Shown one piece after another: positions 16,325 through 25,767 of a stretch of DNA of 64,000 bases. Origin of the DNA: Mobilitalea torta (lineage in GTDB: Bacteria; Bacillota; Clostridia; Lachnospirales; Lachnospiraceae); the NCBI RefSeq assembly GCF_050433395.1, contig NZ_JBNPXH010000003.1, positions 310,001-374,000 on the forward strand, given 5' to 3'. The notes under the pieces were generated by a model. That model was not told the DNA's origin and ran no database searches. It saw only the letters and a program-made list of their open reading frames with translations. How positions within the stretch are numbered: the stretch's first letter is position 1; each line of letters starts with the position of its first letter. The position numbers and the translations under genes are program-made.

Positions 16325-17461
16325 TTAGCCGAGGAGAGAGAGCAAGATGCCGGCGGCAACAGCGGAGCCGATTACACCTGCCACATTGGGACCCATAGCG
16401 AACATCAGAAGATAATTGCCAGGGTTGGCTTTCTGGCCCTCCACCTGGGACACACGGGCTGCCATGGGAACGGCAGATACTCCTGCGGAGCCGATCAGCG
16501 GATTGATCTTTCCTTTGGTTATCCAGCACATGAACTTTGCGATCAATAAACCGCCGATGGTGCTGAATATAAATGCTGCCAGGCCAAGGAAAATGATTTT
16601 GAGAGTCCCTGGCTTCAGAAATTCGCTTCCGGCAGCTGTTGCGCCTACGGTAACTCCAAGGAAGATGGTTACAATGTTAATCAAGGCGTTCTGTGCTGTG
16701 TCGGTAATTCGTTCCACAACTCCGGATTCCCGGAACAGATTGCCCAGCATCAGCATTCCGATCAGAGGAGCTACGGAAGGAAGCAAAAGGATACAGAAGA
16801 TGGAGACGGCGACAGGAAAGCATATCTTTTCCAGCTTTGATACGTTGCGCAGCTGTTCCATCTTGATCTCGCGTTCCTTGCGGGTGGTCAGAAGCTTCAT
16901 GAGAGGAGGCTGGATCAGCGGGATGAGGGCCATATAGGAATATGCCGCAATGGATATGGGAGCCAGCAGATGGACAGCCAGTCGGGTAGTCAGATAAATG
17001 GCGGTGGGGCCGTCTGCACCTCCGATGATAGCGATGGAGGCGGCTTCCTGAGGGTCAAAGCCAAGGAGATTGGCAACAACGAAAGCAATGGCTATGCCAA
17101 GCTGGGCGCCGGCTCCCATCAGCATGCTGCTGGGCCGGGCGATTAAGGGGCCAAAATCAGTCATAGCTCCGATTCCAAGGAAAATCAGGGAAGGGTAGAT
17201 GCCTTTCTTTACGCCCAGATAAAGATAATATAGTAAGCCTCCGGCCTCCGATGCGCTGGCCGGTTCCGCCATTAATCCGGTCAGCGGCAAATTAGCCAGC
17301 AGCACGCCAAAGGCGATGGGCAGCAGCAGGAGCGGTTCGAATTTCTTAACGATAGCGAGGTACATAAGTACGCATGCAATTACAATCATAACCAGGGATT
17401 GCCAGGTTAATGCGGCAAATCCGGAATCCTCTAATAATTTTACAACTGAATCGATAAACAC
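16325..17461 (-). CDS. oadB: Sodium-translocating decarboxylase beta subunit (OadB/GcdB family)
   Basis: A 378-residue membrane protein with about nine hydrophobic segments and the family signature IIGGADGPTAIYLTTRLA. In oxaloacetate, methylmalonyl-CoA and glutaconyl-CoA decarboxylases this subunit pumps sodium out of the cell, using energy from decarboxylating carboxybiotin. Here it is paired only with a small gamma-like subunit at 17501-17641. No carboxyltransferase (alpha) or biotin carrier gene is adjacent, so the substrate is unknown and the rest of the complex must be elsewhere or absent. GGAGGAACTC precedes the start on the minus strand. Confidence 0.9.
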   Translation of the reverse strand: MFIDSVVKLLEDSGFAALTWQSLVMIVIACVLMYLAIVKKFEPLLLLPIAFGVLLANLPLTGLMAEPASASEAGGLLYYLYLGVKKGIYPSLIFLGIGAMTDFGPLIARPSSMLMGAGAQLGIAIAFVVANLLGFDPQEAASIAIIGGADGPTAIYLTTRLAVHLLAPISIAAYSYMALIPLIQPPLMKLLTTRKEREIKMEQLRNVSKLEKICFPVAVSIFCILLLPSVAPLIGMLMLGNLFRESGVVERITDTAQNALINIVTIFLGVTVGATAAGSEFLKPGTLKIIFLGLAAFIFSTIGGLLIAKFMCWITKGKINPLIGSAGVSAVPMAARVSQVEGQKANPGNYLLMFAMGPNVAGVIGSAVAAGILLSLLG

Positions 17462-17500
17462 AATGAGTTCCTCCTTTAGATGTCTTTTCTTTGGTTGATC

Positions 17501-17641
17501 CTACCTCTTTTTATTCTGTCCTTGTTCAATGGATTTGATGAGGAGGGAAAAAATTCGGACGATAGCCCAGAGAATCCCAAGAACAGCAAATACCACAGCC
17601 ATACAGATGATGGCAATAAGAATACTTTCGGATAAAGGCAA
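17501..17641 (-). CDS. oadG: Small OadG-like (gamma) subunit, 46 residues
   Basis: A short gene easily missed by size filters. It starts with TTG at 17641, eight bases after AAGGAG, and encodes MPLSESILIAIICMAVV, completing one transmembrane helix, then a basic tail IEQGQNKKR. One helix followed by a hydrophilic tail is the form of OadG, which holds the decarboxylase complex together at the membrane. It lies 39 bp upstream of oadB on the same strand, in the usual gamma-beta order. At 46 residues it is shorter than typical OadG (about 80-120). Confidence 0.75.
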   Translation of the reverse strand: MPLSESILIAIICMAVVFAVLGILWAIVRIFSLLIKSIEQGQNKKR

Positions 17642-17721
17642 TATACTCACTCCTTTCTTATGTCAGTAATGATAAAGTTATATAAAAGCCGGTAAGGCCG
17701 GTTTCCGAGAATTTAGGACAT

Positions 17722-17754
17722 AAAAAAGGAGAGCTTGAAAAAACCAAGCCCTCC
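17722..17754 (-). terminator. Intrinsic terminator inside the oadG-oadB leader (possible attenuator)
   Basis: On the minus strand GGAGGGCTTG and CAAGCTCTCC form a 10-bp stem (one G-U pair) followed by TTTTTT. It lies downstream of the promoter and about 80 bp upstream of the oadG start, so transcription must read through it. This suggests attenuation by an unknown signal. Confidence 0.6.
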
Positions 17755-17816
17755 ACCCTTAAGCTCAAAACTTGAAACAGCTAAAGAAGAATTAACTGCC
17801 AACCGGAATTGTTAAA

Positions 17817-17845
17817 ATAGTAACACATAGGATGAAAAATGTCAA
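17817..17845 (-). promoter_or_regulatory. Promoter of oadG-oadB
   Basis: Read on the minus strand, TTGACA (17845-17840) and TACTAT (17822-17817) are separated by 17 bp. Transcription would start near 17810, giving a leader that includes the terminator at 17722-17754. Confidence 0.65.
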
Positions 17846-17976
17846 TATGGGCACAGGTCTGCCTCGTAAAGAATGCGAAGAATGCGTGTCATGATTACAA
17901 AACAAGGATTGCGTCCGGTCTGCAATTAATGTTACAATAGTCTAATGCAAAGAGTAAGACATACCAAGGAGAGACA

Positions 17977-19440
17977 ATGAAAGAAATATATCAGTTACCC
18001 CAGCAGTTTTGGACGGTATTCAGTTCAAGAAACCGGTATATCTACATGGAAGCGCTGACATCAATCTATGACGAGTATCTGTATAATGATTACTTTCTGA
18101 CGAAGGAAACCTGTGTTCAATTGATCGCGGAGCATTTTGCAGACCGGATTGTGGATATTTCCGCAGATGATGAGGAGCAGGATGCGGATATCATGGAGCC
18201 CATGGCGGCAAAGATCCTGAACCGTCTCCTTCGCTTCTCCTGGCTGAAACGGGTGGAGGATTACAGCTCCTTTCAGACCAATATCATCATTCCGGATTAT
18301 GCTTCGGCTTTTATTGAGACAATCCGCAGAATCAACCATCCTGATGCGGAGGATCAGGATTTGTACATACAGAACGTGTATACCAGTATTTATTCCTTTT
18401 ATTACGATACCAAGGCCGGGATGGAGCTGTTAAGGGCCGCGGCGGTCAATACTGCCAGGCTGAACCGTTCCCTCCAGAATATGCTCCATAATATGGACCG
18501 GTTCTTCGGCGCCCTTCTGGAGAAGGAGAATTATGAAGAGCTGCTGCTGGAGCACCTGAACGGCTATGTGGAGGCTATCGTCAACCGGAAATACAGCCTG
18601 CTTAAGACCGGTGACAATTTTTATATCTATAAAAATGATATCAAAAGGCTTCTGCGCACCATCAGCGAGGATGAGAACCGGCTGAACCTTTTGAAACGGA
18701 GGCTGATGCCGGAAGGAAGGGGAGAGCGGGAGATCGAGGAGGAATTCCAGCGGATTATTGATGAGATAGACCGGGGCATCCTGAATATGGAGAACCGAAT
18801 CTCTCATATTGATGCGGAGCATAGCAAATATATCAAGGCAACCGTCAGCCGTCTGGAATACCTGTTAAGCAACGAGGACAATATGCAGGGCAATGTGATT
18901 GCGCTGCTGAATCTGATGTCCGGTGCGGAGGGAGCCAAGCGGTACCCCGAGGTGGCCCGGACATTGCGCATCAATGATCTGACCGTCATTACACCGGATT
19001 CCTTCTACAAGAAGAGGGGCAGGAGAAAGCAATTTGAAGAAACTGTGGAAATGGATACGGTGACGGAGGAAGAGCTTTCCAAGGAGGATATTCTTCGGAT
19101 TAACCGGAATAAGCCCCGTTATCATAAGGCGCAGATCGAGGCATTTATCCTGGAGCGGATGGAGGAGGGGATCTTTCGGACGGGGGAGTATTCCATTACC
19201 AATGATGAGGAATTTGAACTGCTGATTCTGGCCTACGACTATAGTATGAGAAGAACCAGTCCCTTCCATGTTGTGCCCCCGCAGGAGCATCGGGAGGGGG
19301 AGGCGGCCGCAGATACCCGCGGGCAGGCTATAGTTACGAACGGTATGTATTCCTATCCGGATATTATCTTTGTGAAGAACAGCAATATAGACGGCCCGGT
19401 GCAGACTGGCGGAAAGGATATCTATGTTCCCTTATTATGA
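17977..19440 (+). CDS. jetA: JetA/MksF-like kleisin subunit (DUF5716 type)
   Basis: A 487-residue protein starting MKEIYQLPQQFWTVFSSRNR, the N-terminal hallmark of Wadjet JetA proteins of the DUF5716 kind. It is a mostly helical kleisin: an N-terminal winged-helix region, a central helical part (residues ~150-320) and a variable C-terminal tail. In Wadjet and MksBEF complexes it bridges the two SMC heads. CAAGGAGAGAC lies just before the ATG. It overlaps jetB by 17 bp, so the three genes are translationally coupled. Assignment rests on the N-terminus and on gene order with jetB and jetC. Confidence 0.8.
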   Translation: MKEIYQLPQQFWTVFSSRNRYIYMEALTSIYDEYLYNDYFLTKETCVQLIAEHFADRIVDISADDEEQDADIMEPMAAKILNRLLRFSWLKRVEDYSSFQTNIIIPDYASAFIETIRRINHPDAEDQDLYIQNVYTSIYSFYYDTKAGMELLRAAAVNTARLNRSLQNMLHNMDRFFGALLEKENYEELLLEHLNGYVEAIVNRKYSLLKTGDNFYIYKNDIKRLLRTISEDENRLNLLKRRLMPEGRGEREIEEEFQRIIDEIDRGILNMENRISHIDAEHSKYIKATVSRLEYLLSNEDNMQGNVIALLNLMSGAEGAKRYPEVARTLRINDLTVITPDSFYKKRGRRKQFEETVEMDTVTEEELSKEDILRINRNKPRYHKAQIEAFILERMEEGIFRTGEYSITNDEEFELLILAYDYSMRRTSPFHVVPPQEHREGEAAADTRGQAIVTNGMYSYPDIIFVKNSNIDGPVQTGGKDIYVPLL

Positions 19441-20071
19441 TGAACTTCTGGATGAAGAAAAGGATGAGCTCAGGGAGGTGGTCAAAACCCTGTATCACCA
19501 GACCTACCTTCTGGAGCGCAAATACGATAAAAAAACGCAGCGCTATCTACCCAATCAGGCCTACCGGATTTGTGAGCGCCACCTGGACTTTTTGAAGGAA
19601 TACTTTAAAATTGCCGATATCGATCTGATTGAGAACCGCCAGTACGGGATCATGCAGATTGTGACCAGGAATTTGCAGGGAGACAAGCTGAGCAGATTGA
19701 CAACGATATTTTTACTGCTTCTCAAGCTTATTTTTGATGAGCAGATGAATACCGCATCCAGCTCCATCCATGTATATGCCTCGTTGAATGAGGTGTTTGA
19801 GAAGATCCAGCTATTCCGCCTGTGGAACAGCAGATCCATCTCTCCCACGGAGCTGAAGAAAACCATTGCGGCTCTGAAGAAGTACCAGATTATTGAAATC
19901 ACTGAGGAGACCGGCGAGCTGGACGGGGATACCAGATTCATCATCTACCCCACAATCAATCTTTTATTGGACAGCCAGTCGATTGCGGCAATCATCGAGC
20001 AATACCAGGAGGAAGAGGAGGCAGCGGAGGATGGACAGATATCAAGCACTTTCGAAGATGTGTCTGAATAA
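19424..20071 (+). CDS. jetB: JetB/MksE-like subunit
   Basis: A 215-residue acidic protein. Winged-helix-like features are suggested by ISPTELKKTIAALKKYQIIEI near the C-terminus. In Wadjet (DUF4194 or related DUFs) and in MukBEF-type condensins, JetB/MksE is the winged-helix partner that dimerises on the kleisin. It sits in the canonical middle position, overlapping jetA by 17 bp upstream and jetC by 41 bp downstream. GGAAAGGAT lies before the ATG. The family call comes mainly from context. Confidence 0.75.
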   Translation: MFPYYDELLDEEKDELREVVKTLYHQTYLLERKYDKKTQRYLPNQAYRICERHLDFLKEYFKIADIDLIENRQYGIMQIVTRNLQGDKLSRLTTIFLLLLKLIFDEQMNTASSSIHVYASLNEVFEKIQLFRLWNSRSISPTELKKTIAALKKYQIIEITEETGELDGDTRFIIYPTINLLLDSQSIAAIIEQYQEEEEAAEDGQISSTFEDVSE

Positions 20072-23000
20072 TTGGCATTATATCAGTGAAAAAATACTGT
20101 CTTTTCACGATGGGGTCAACTTCTTTACCGGACATTCCGGCAGCGGCAAATCCACGGTTTTAGATGCGCTGCAGATTGTATTGTACGCGGACAGCAACGG
20201 ACGCAGCTTCTTTAATAAGGCGGCAAAGGAGGATTCAGACCGTACCCTGATTGAGTATCTTCGCGGTATGAAGGTGGTCCAGGAAAATAATGAAATAAGC
20301 TACCTGAGAAATAAGAATTTCTCCACAACTCTGGTGCTGGAGTTTCAGGATACCGAGACAGGCAAGTATCAGAGCATCGGAGTGGTATTTGATGTGGACG
20401 TCAGCGTGAATGATATCAACAGGCTGTTCTTCTGGCATACGGGAGAGCTGGCATCGAATCATTACCGTGACGGTGAAAAAGCGCTTTCGATCAGTGAGCT
20501 GAAAGGGTATATAGAAAGCAATTATTCCGGCGAGAATTATTATTTCAGCAGAACCAATGAAAAATTCAGGAATGAGCTGTATGCCAATTTCTTAGGAGGT
20601 CTGCATCCCAAGCATTTTCCGGCGCTGTTCAAGAAGGCAATTCCCTTTAAGATGGATATGAAGCTGGAGGATTTTGTTAAGAATTACATCTGCACCGAGA
20701 ACGATATCCATATGGAGGATATGCAGGACAGCGTGGCCCAGTATACCCGGCTAAAACGAAGGCTGGAGGATACCAGGAAGGAAATCACCCTTCTGGAGGA
20801 GATTAGGGAGCAGTACGGATGCTATGAAGCTCAGAACGAGGAAATCAGGAAGCTTGGCTATGGATTGGAGAAGCTGGAGCTGGTCTCTCTGGAGGCCAGG
20901 ATTAAAAAGCTTCAGATCCAACAGGCAGAGTACAGTTCGGACAAGAAGCTGCTGGAGCATTCCATCGAACAGCTGGAAGGAGAGCTTTCCGCCCTCCAGA
21001 CAGAACGGGATGAGGTGGTATATGCAATCCAGAACAGCGGTTACGAGCATCTGGAAGCGGAGATTGGAAGCATCAACCAGATGCTGGAGCTGCTTTACCG
21101 GAGCAGGGCGGATCTGGACAAAACCCTCTCCCGGCTGGGAGAATGGCTGGATACCGATTATCTGGAGCCTTCGGCACAGAAGATAATTCTGCGTATGAAA
21201 GAATATGAGGCGTCACCGGAGGAAGTAACCCAAATCCGGACAGAGCTTGTACAGCTGCGCACCCGGCTGGAGCAGGAGAAGGAAGAAGCCTCCGCCGCGG
21301 TTAAGGAAGGGAAGCAGAAGCTGGGAGAGGTCCTTCGCCAGACCGCGCTGCTGCAGAAGGGGCAGAAGGCGTATCCGTCCTATCTGCTGGAAGCAAAGGA
21401 CATCATAACCAGGGAATTGGAGCGAATCTACGGGCTGCCCATCCGGGTGGATATCCTTGCGGATGTCATTGAGATCAGGAATGAGCGGTGGCGCAATGCG
21501 GTGGAAGGCTATCTTGGGAATAGCAAGCTGGGCCTGATGGTACCGGCCGAATATTCCAGGGCGGCCATCGAACTATTCGCCGGACTGGACTCCGGGAAAT
21601 ACTATAAAGCAGCCATTGTGGATACGGAAAGCGTCCGAAGGGATGCAAGGCCCATCCGGGCTAATTCCCTGGCAGAGGAAGTAGAGGGCGCAACCGGGGA
21701 GGCTGAGGCATATGTGGGATATCTTCTGGGCAATGTGATAAAATGCAGCACGGCGAAGGAGCTGCCCAGCCATAAAAATGCGATTACTCCGGACTGTATG
21801 CTCTATCAAGGCTATCGGCTCCAGCACATGAATCCGAGAAACTATACGGAAGAGGCTTACATCGGACGAAGAGCCATTGAGCGAAGATTGGAACAGCTGG
21901 ATGAGAAGCTGGGGCAGTGCAGGGAACAGCTGGAGCCTCTGGAGCGGAAGCTGGCTGAGATCAGCGGACTTCTGCAGAAGGAATATCTGCAGGACGGCGA
22001 GGAAGCCTATATCAGCCGGCTGCAGGAGGTGCTCCGCATCCGGGAGAAGGAAGCCCAAAGGGAAGAATACCTGCATAAAATCGAGGAGCTGAAGGAACGC
22101 AGCATCGACGAATGGAAGGCTGCGAAGGAGCTTCTGGAGCAGGCGATAAAGTCGAAGGGAAGACAGAAGGAAAAAGCCGCTTTTGAACTGCAAAGCCGGG
22201 AGAATTCTTTGGCAGAAGAGGCAAAGATACTGCTTTCCTTGAATGAAGAACTGCTGGAAAAGCAAAAGCTTCATCTCGTGGATGAACAGCTGGAGGCGGC
22301 ATATCCCTGGCGGTGGGAAGCAGGAGATGAGCCGGATGGGAAGGCCATGGAAAAGCTTCGTCTGGAGCTGCAGAACCGGAAGCAGCAGAGTGGTTCCAGG
22401 CTGCAGGAGGAGTATGACAGGCTGCTTCGCAAAAGAGAGCAGTATCATGGGGTATATGCATACCGGGGCTTCTCTCTGACCAGCAGGGAAAACAAGGAAT
22501 ACGATCAGCTTTTGGACAGCTTAAGCAGTGACCGGCTCGGGGAATTTACCAGAAAGGCCAATGAACAGGCGGTCAAGGCGATACACCATTTTAAATCTGA
22601 TTTTATTTATAAGATCCGGGATGCCATTAAGGAAGTGATGCAGCAGAAGGAGGAGTTAAACCGGGTTCTGGCGCAGCTGGACTTCGGCAAGGATAAGTAC
22701 CGGTTTATCATCACGAGAAATAAAGGGGAAGACGGCAAATTCTATGATATGTTCATGGATGAGAATCTGGAGATCAACCCCCAGCGTCTGGCGGGCAATA
22801 TGAACAATCAGATGGATCTCTTTACCCTGCAGCATGAGAAGGATTACAGTAATCTGATCGATGAGCTGCTGGAGCTCTTCATGCCCCCGGAGAACAGCGA
22901 TACCAAGGCTTTGGAGGAAGCCAGGGCCAATATGGAGAAATATGCGGATTACCGGACCTATCTATCCTTTGATATGGAGCAGCTGGTGGAGGGCATGCCT

Positions 23001-23390
23001 CCCATGCGGCTCAGCAGAATGCTGTCCAAGAACTCCGGCGGAGAGGGGCAGAATCCTTTATATGTGGCGCTGCTGGCCAGCTTTGCCCAGGTATACCGCA
23101 TTAATTTGAAGACGACGGCCAGGAGAAGACCGACCCCGAGGCTTGTGGTCCTGGATGAAGCCTTTTCCAAGATGGATGCGGAAAAGGTGGGAAGCTGCAT
23201 CGGCCTGATCCGTAAGCTGGGCTTCCAGGCCATCATCAGCGCCACCAATGATAAGATTCAAAATTATGTGGACAATGTGGACAAGACCTTTGTTTTTGCC
23301 AATCCGAACAAGAACCGCATCTCGGTCCAGGAATTTGAGAAGAAAGAATTTATAAGCTACGCTTATACTTTACATAATTTACAGGAATAA
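20031..23390 (+). CDS. jetC: JetC/MksB-like SMC ATPase
   Basis: About 1,119 residues in SMC layout. The Walker A loop GHSGSGKST lies at residues 34-42, then a long coiled coil (~240-470), a hinge-like middle (~470-640, around VDILADVIEIRNERW), a second coiled coil (to ~880), and a C-terminal half-head with the ABC signature KNSGGEGQ and Walker B RLVVLDEAFSKMD. All ATPase motifs are intact. In Wadjet this motor extrudes DNA loops and recognises small circular plasmids; in MksBEF it helps organise the chromosome. The start is ATG 20031 (MDRYQALSKM), inside jetB with AGGAGG just upstream. The JetD nuclease gene that normally follows is absent; xdhA starts 76 bp later. Confidence 0.88.
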   Translation: MDRYQALSKMCLNNWHYISEKILSFHDGVNFFTGHSGSGKSTVLDALQIVLYADSNGRSFFNKAAKEDSDRTLIEYLRGMKVVQENNEISYLRNKNFSTTLVLEFQDTETGKYQSIGVVFDVDVSVNDINRLFFWHTGELASNHYRDGEKALSISELKGYIESNYSGENYYFSRTNEKFRNELYANFLGGLHPKHFPALFKKAIPFKMDMKLEDFVKNYICTENDIHMEDMQDSVAQYTRLKRRLEDTRKEITLLEEIREQYGCYEAQNEEIRKLGYGLEKLELVSLEARIKKLQIQQAEYSSDKKLLEHSIEQLEGELSALQTERDEVVYAIQNSGYEHLEAEIGSINQMLELLYRSRADLDKTLSRLGEWLDTDYLEPSAQKIILRMKEYEASPEEVTQIRTELVQLRTRLEQEKEEASAAVKEGKQKLGEVLRQTALLQKGQKAYPSYLLEAKDIITRELERIYGLPIRVDILADVIEIRNERWRNAVEGYLGNSKLGLMVPAEYSRAAIELFAGLDSGKYYKAAIVDTESVRRDARPIRANSLAEEVEGATGEAEAYVGYLLGNVIKCSTAKELPSHKNAITPDCMLYQGYRLQHMNPRNYTEEAYIGRRAIERRLEQLDEKLGQCREQLEPLERKLAEISGLLQKEYLQDGEEAYISRLQEVLRIREKEAQREEYLHKIEELKERSIDEWKAAKELLEQAIKSKGRQKEKAAFELQSRENSLAEEAKILLSLNEELLEKQKLHLVDEQLEAAYPWRWEAGDEPDGKAMEKLRLELQNRKQQSGSRLQEEYDRLLRKREQYHGVYAYRGFSLTSRENKEYDQLLDSLSSDRLGEFTRKANEQAVKAIHHFKSDFIYKIRDAIKEVMQQKEELNRVLAQLDFGKDKYRFIITRNKGEDGKFYDMFMDENLEINPQRLAGNMNNQMDLFTLQHEKDYSNLIDELLELFMPPENSDTKALEEARANMEKYADYRTYLSFDMEQLVEGMPPMRLSRMLSKNSGGEGQNPLYVALLASFAQVYRINLKTTARRRPTPRLVVLDEAFSKMDAEKVGSCIGLIRKLGFQAIISATNDKIQNYVDNVDKTFVFANPNKNRISVQEFEKKEFISYAYTLHNLQE

Positions 23391-23466
23391 ATAGATACAA
23401 ATTTTCGTGGAGATGTGTTATAATAAAGATATGAATTTTCTTTATATAAATAAGGAGGTTGCTGAT

Positions 23467-25749
23467 ATGTCAGTCGGTCAAAGTGTTCCGCGCGTGGATG
23501 CGCTGGACAAGGTAATCGGTAGAGCGAAATATACCGATGATCTTTGTGAAAAGAATGCATACATTGCGAAGATCTTACATTCGACAATTGCAAACGGTAT
23601 CGTTAAATCCATTGATACTTCTGAGGCAATGAAAATACCCGGAGTGGTTAAAATAGTCACCTGTTTTGACGTACCGAAGTTCTATTTCCCTACGGCGGGA
23701 CATCCCTGGTCCACAGATCCCGGACACCAGGATGTGGCGGACAGACTTCTGCTTACGGATAGAGTACTTTATTACGGAGATGAGGTGGCAGCGGTGATTG
23801 CGGAGAATGAGATTGCCGCAAAGCAGGCGCTGGAGGAGATTAAGGTAGAATATGAGGAGTATCCTTTTGTCCTGGATGTGCAGGAGGCGATGAAGCCGGA
23901 TGCGCCCCAGCTGCATGAAGCTTATCCGGGTAATATCCTGGGGCACAGCGCCGTGCGCCGGGGTAATTACGAGGAAGCCATCAAGGAGCCGGGTCTGATT
24001 AAATTTGAGGGCTGGTATGAGACTCCCACGGTGCAGCACTGCCATATCGAGAATCATATCTGTTATGCCAGTATGGAAGGCAACCGGATCACCGTGGTGT
24101 CCTCCACTCAGATTCCTCATATTATCCGCCGGATTGTCGGCCAGGCATTGGGAATTCCCTGGGGCGATGTCCGCATTGTCAAGCCGTATATCGGCGGCGG
24201 CTTCGGCAATAAGCAGGACTCGCTGTATGAACCCCTGTGTGCCTATCTGACGACCCAGGTGGGAGGACGTACGGTGAAGCTGGACGCGACCAGGGAGGAG
24301 ACCTTTGTAAGCAACCGTGTGCGCCATGCGATCCGCAGCCATATTATCAGCTGGGTCCGTCCCGACGGTTCCTTTGCGGCACGGAAGCTGGAATGCTTCT
24401 CCAATCAGGGAGCCTATGCTTCCCATGGGCACGGAATTGCGGCCAAAGGAATGAATGCCTTCCCCCAGCTGTACCCCTGTGACAATATGGAATGCGATTC
24501 CTATACGGTGTTTACGAACAGGCCGGTTGCGGGTGCCATGAGAGGCTACGGTATTCCCCAGGCAATGTTTGCGGTAGAAGCCCACACGGAGGAAATCGCC
24601 CGCAAGCTGGGATTTGATCCGGTGGAATACCGGAAGAAGTACGTGATGCCCGTAGGCTATGTGGACACCTTTTCCAAGAATGAGAATTATTTTGACAGCT
24701 TTAATCAATGCCTTGACAAGGGACGGGCATATATTGATTTTGACCGTAAGTTCGAGGAATACCAGAATCAGGCGGGACCCATCCGCAAGGGAGTGGGCTG
24801 TGCTGTGTTCTGGTATAATACGGCGGTATGGCCCATCAGCCTGGAGACTTCGGCCTGCAGGATGGTATTGAACCAGGATGGCTCGGTACAGGTGCAGCTT
24901 GCGGAAACAGAGATCGGCCAGGGTGCCGACACCGCATTTGCCCAGATGACGGCGGATGCTTTAGGAATTCCTTTTGAGAAGGTTCATGTAATATCCACCC
25001 AGGATACGGATGTGACCCCTTTTGGAACCAGCGCTTATGCCTCCAGACAGACCTATGTGGCGGGCTTCTCCATCAAGCAGACGGCTCTGCTCCTAAAGGA
25101 GAAGATTCTGAAATATGCCTATGAGCTCACCAGGATGCCGGCTTTTGAACTGGATATTATCGATGGGCAGATCGTACGGAAAGGGGACGGACGCGTGATG
25201 ATCTCCCTGGGCGACCTGGCTACCGAAGCGATCTACAGCTTAACCCACAGTGAGCATATTACCTCCGAGAGCACCTATCAGATTAAGAGCAATGCATATT
25301 CCTTCGGCTGCTGCTTCGCTGAGGTTGAGGTGGACATTCCCTTATGCAAGGTGAAGCTGCTGGATATTATTAATGTCCACGATGCCGGGCAGCTGATTAA
25401 TCCGGCTCTGGCCGAGGCCCAGGTGCATGGCGGGATGAGTATGGGAATTGGTTACGCACTGGCGGAGCAGCTGCTCTTTGATCCAAAGACAGGCAAGACA
25501 CTGAATGATAACCTGTTGGATTATAAGCTCTCCACCTTTATGGATCACCCCCATCTGGAAGCACAGTTTGTTGAAAATTATGAGCCCACCAGCGCTTTTG
25601 GAACAAAAGCCCTTGGTGAGCCTCCGGTATGTCCGGTAGCGCCGGCGATCCGGAATGCAATCCTTCATGCAACAGGGGTTGCAATCAATGATATCCCTAT
25701 GACACCCCATATCCTCTTTGACCGTTTCAAAGAGGAAGGATTAATATAG
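23467..25749 (+). CDS. xdhA: Xanthine dehydrogenase, molybdenum-binding subunit
   Basis: A 760-residue molybdopterin subunit of the xanthine oxidase family. GGGFGNKQD, the arginine-containing AMRGYGIPQA and the active-site GEPPVCPV (catalytic Glu) are in the expected places. The bovine Glu802 position appears to be Gln (GNKQ). The enzyme hydroxylates hypoxanthine and xanthine to urate in the cytoplasm, together with the FAD and Fe-S subunits encoded next. ATG 23467 follows AAGGAGGTTGCTGAT; the frame opens earlier but without a start site. An extended -10, TGTTATAAT (23414-23422), may be the operon promoter. Related enzymes act on purines, nicotinate or 4-hydroxybenzoyl-CoA, so the substrate is inferred. 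Confidence 0.9.
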   Translation: MSVGQSVPRVDALDKVIGRAKYTDDLCEKNAYIAKILHSTIANGIVKSIDTSEAMKIPGVVKIVTCFDVPKFYFPTAGHPWSTDPGHQDVADRLLLTDRVLYYGDEVAAVIAENEIAAKQALEEIKVEYEEYPFVLDVQEAMKPDAPQLHEAYPGNILGHSAVRRGNYEEAIKEPGLIKFEGWYETPTVQHCHIENHICYASMEGNRITVVSSTQIPHIIRRIVGQALGIPWGDVRIVKPYIGGGFGNKQDSLYEPLCAYLTTQVGGRTVKLDATREETFVSNRVRHAIRSHIISWVRPDGSFAARKLECFSNQGAYASHGHGIAAKGMNAFPQLYPCDNMECDSYTVFTNRPVAGAMRGYGIPQAMFAVEAHTEEIARKLGFDPVEYRKKYVMPVGYVDTFSKNENYFDSFNQCLDKGRAYIDFDRKFEEYQNQAGPIRKGVGCAVFWYNTAVWPISLETSACRMVLNQDGSVQVQLAETEIGQGADTAFAQMTADALGIPFEKVHVISTQDTDVTPFGTSAYASRQTYVAGFSIKQTALLLKEKILKYAYELTRMPAFELDIIDGQIVRKGDGRVMISLGDLATEAIYSLTHSEHITSESTYQIKSNAYSFGCCFAEVEVDIPLCKVKLLDIINVHDAGQLINPALAEAQVHGGMSMGIGYALAEQLLFDPKTGKTLNDNLLDYKLSTFMDHPHLEAQFVENYEPTSAFGTKALGEPPVCPVAPAIRNAILHATGVAINDIPMTPHILFDRFKEEGLI

Positions 25750-25767
25750 GAGAGGGGGACAGAGTCT

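Larger units (their letters stand above)
17642..17976. other. 335-bp divergent gap between oadG and jetA
   Basis: The oadG side holds a promoter (17817-17845, minus strand), an untranslated leader of about 170 nt and an intrinsic terminator (17722-17754). The jetA side is short; no strong promoter was recognised for jetA apart from AT-rich sequence ending in CAAGGAGAGAC. Confidence 0.6.
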
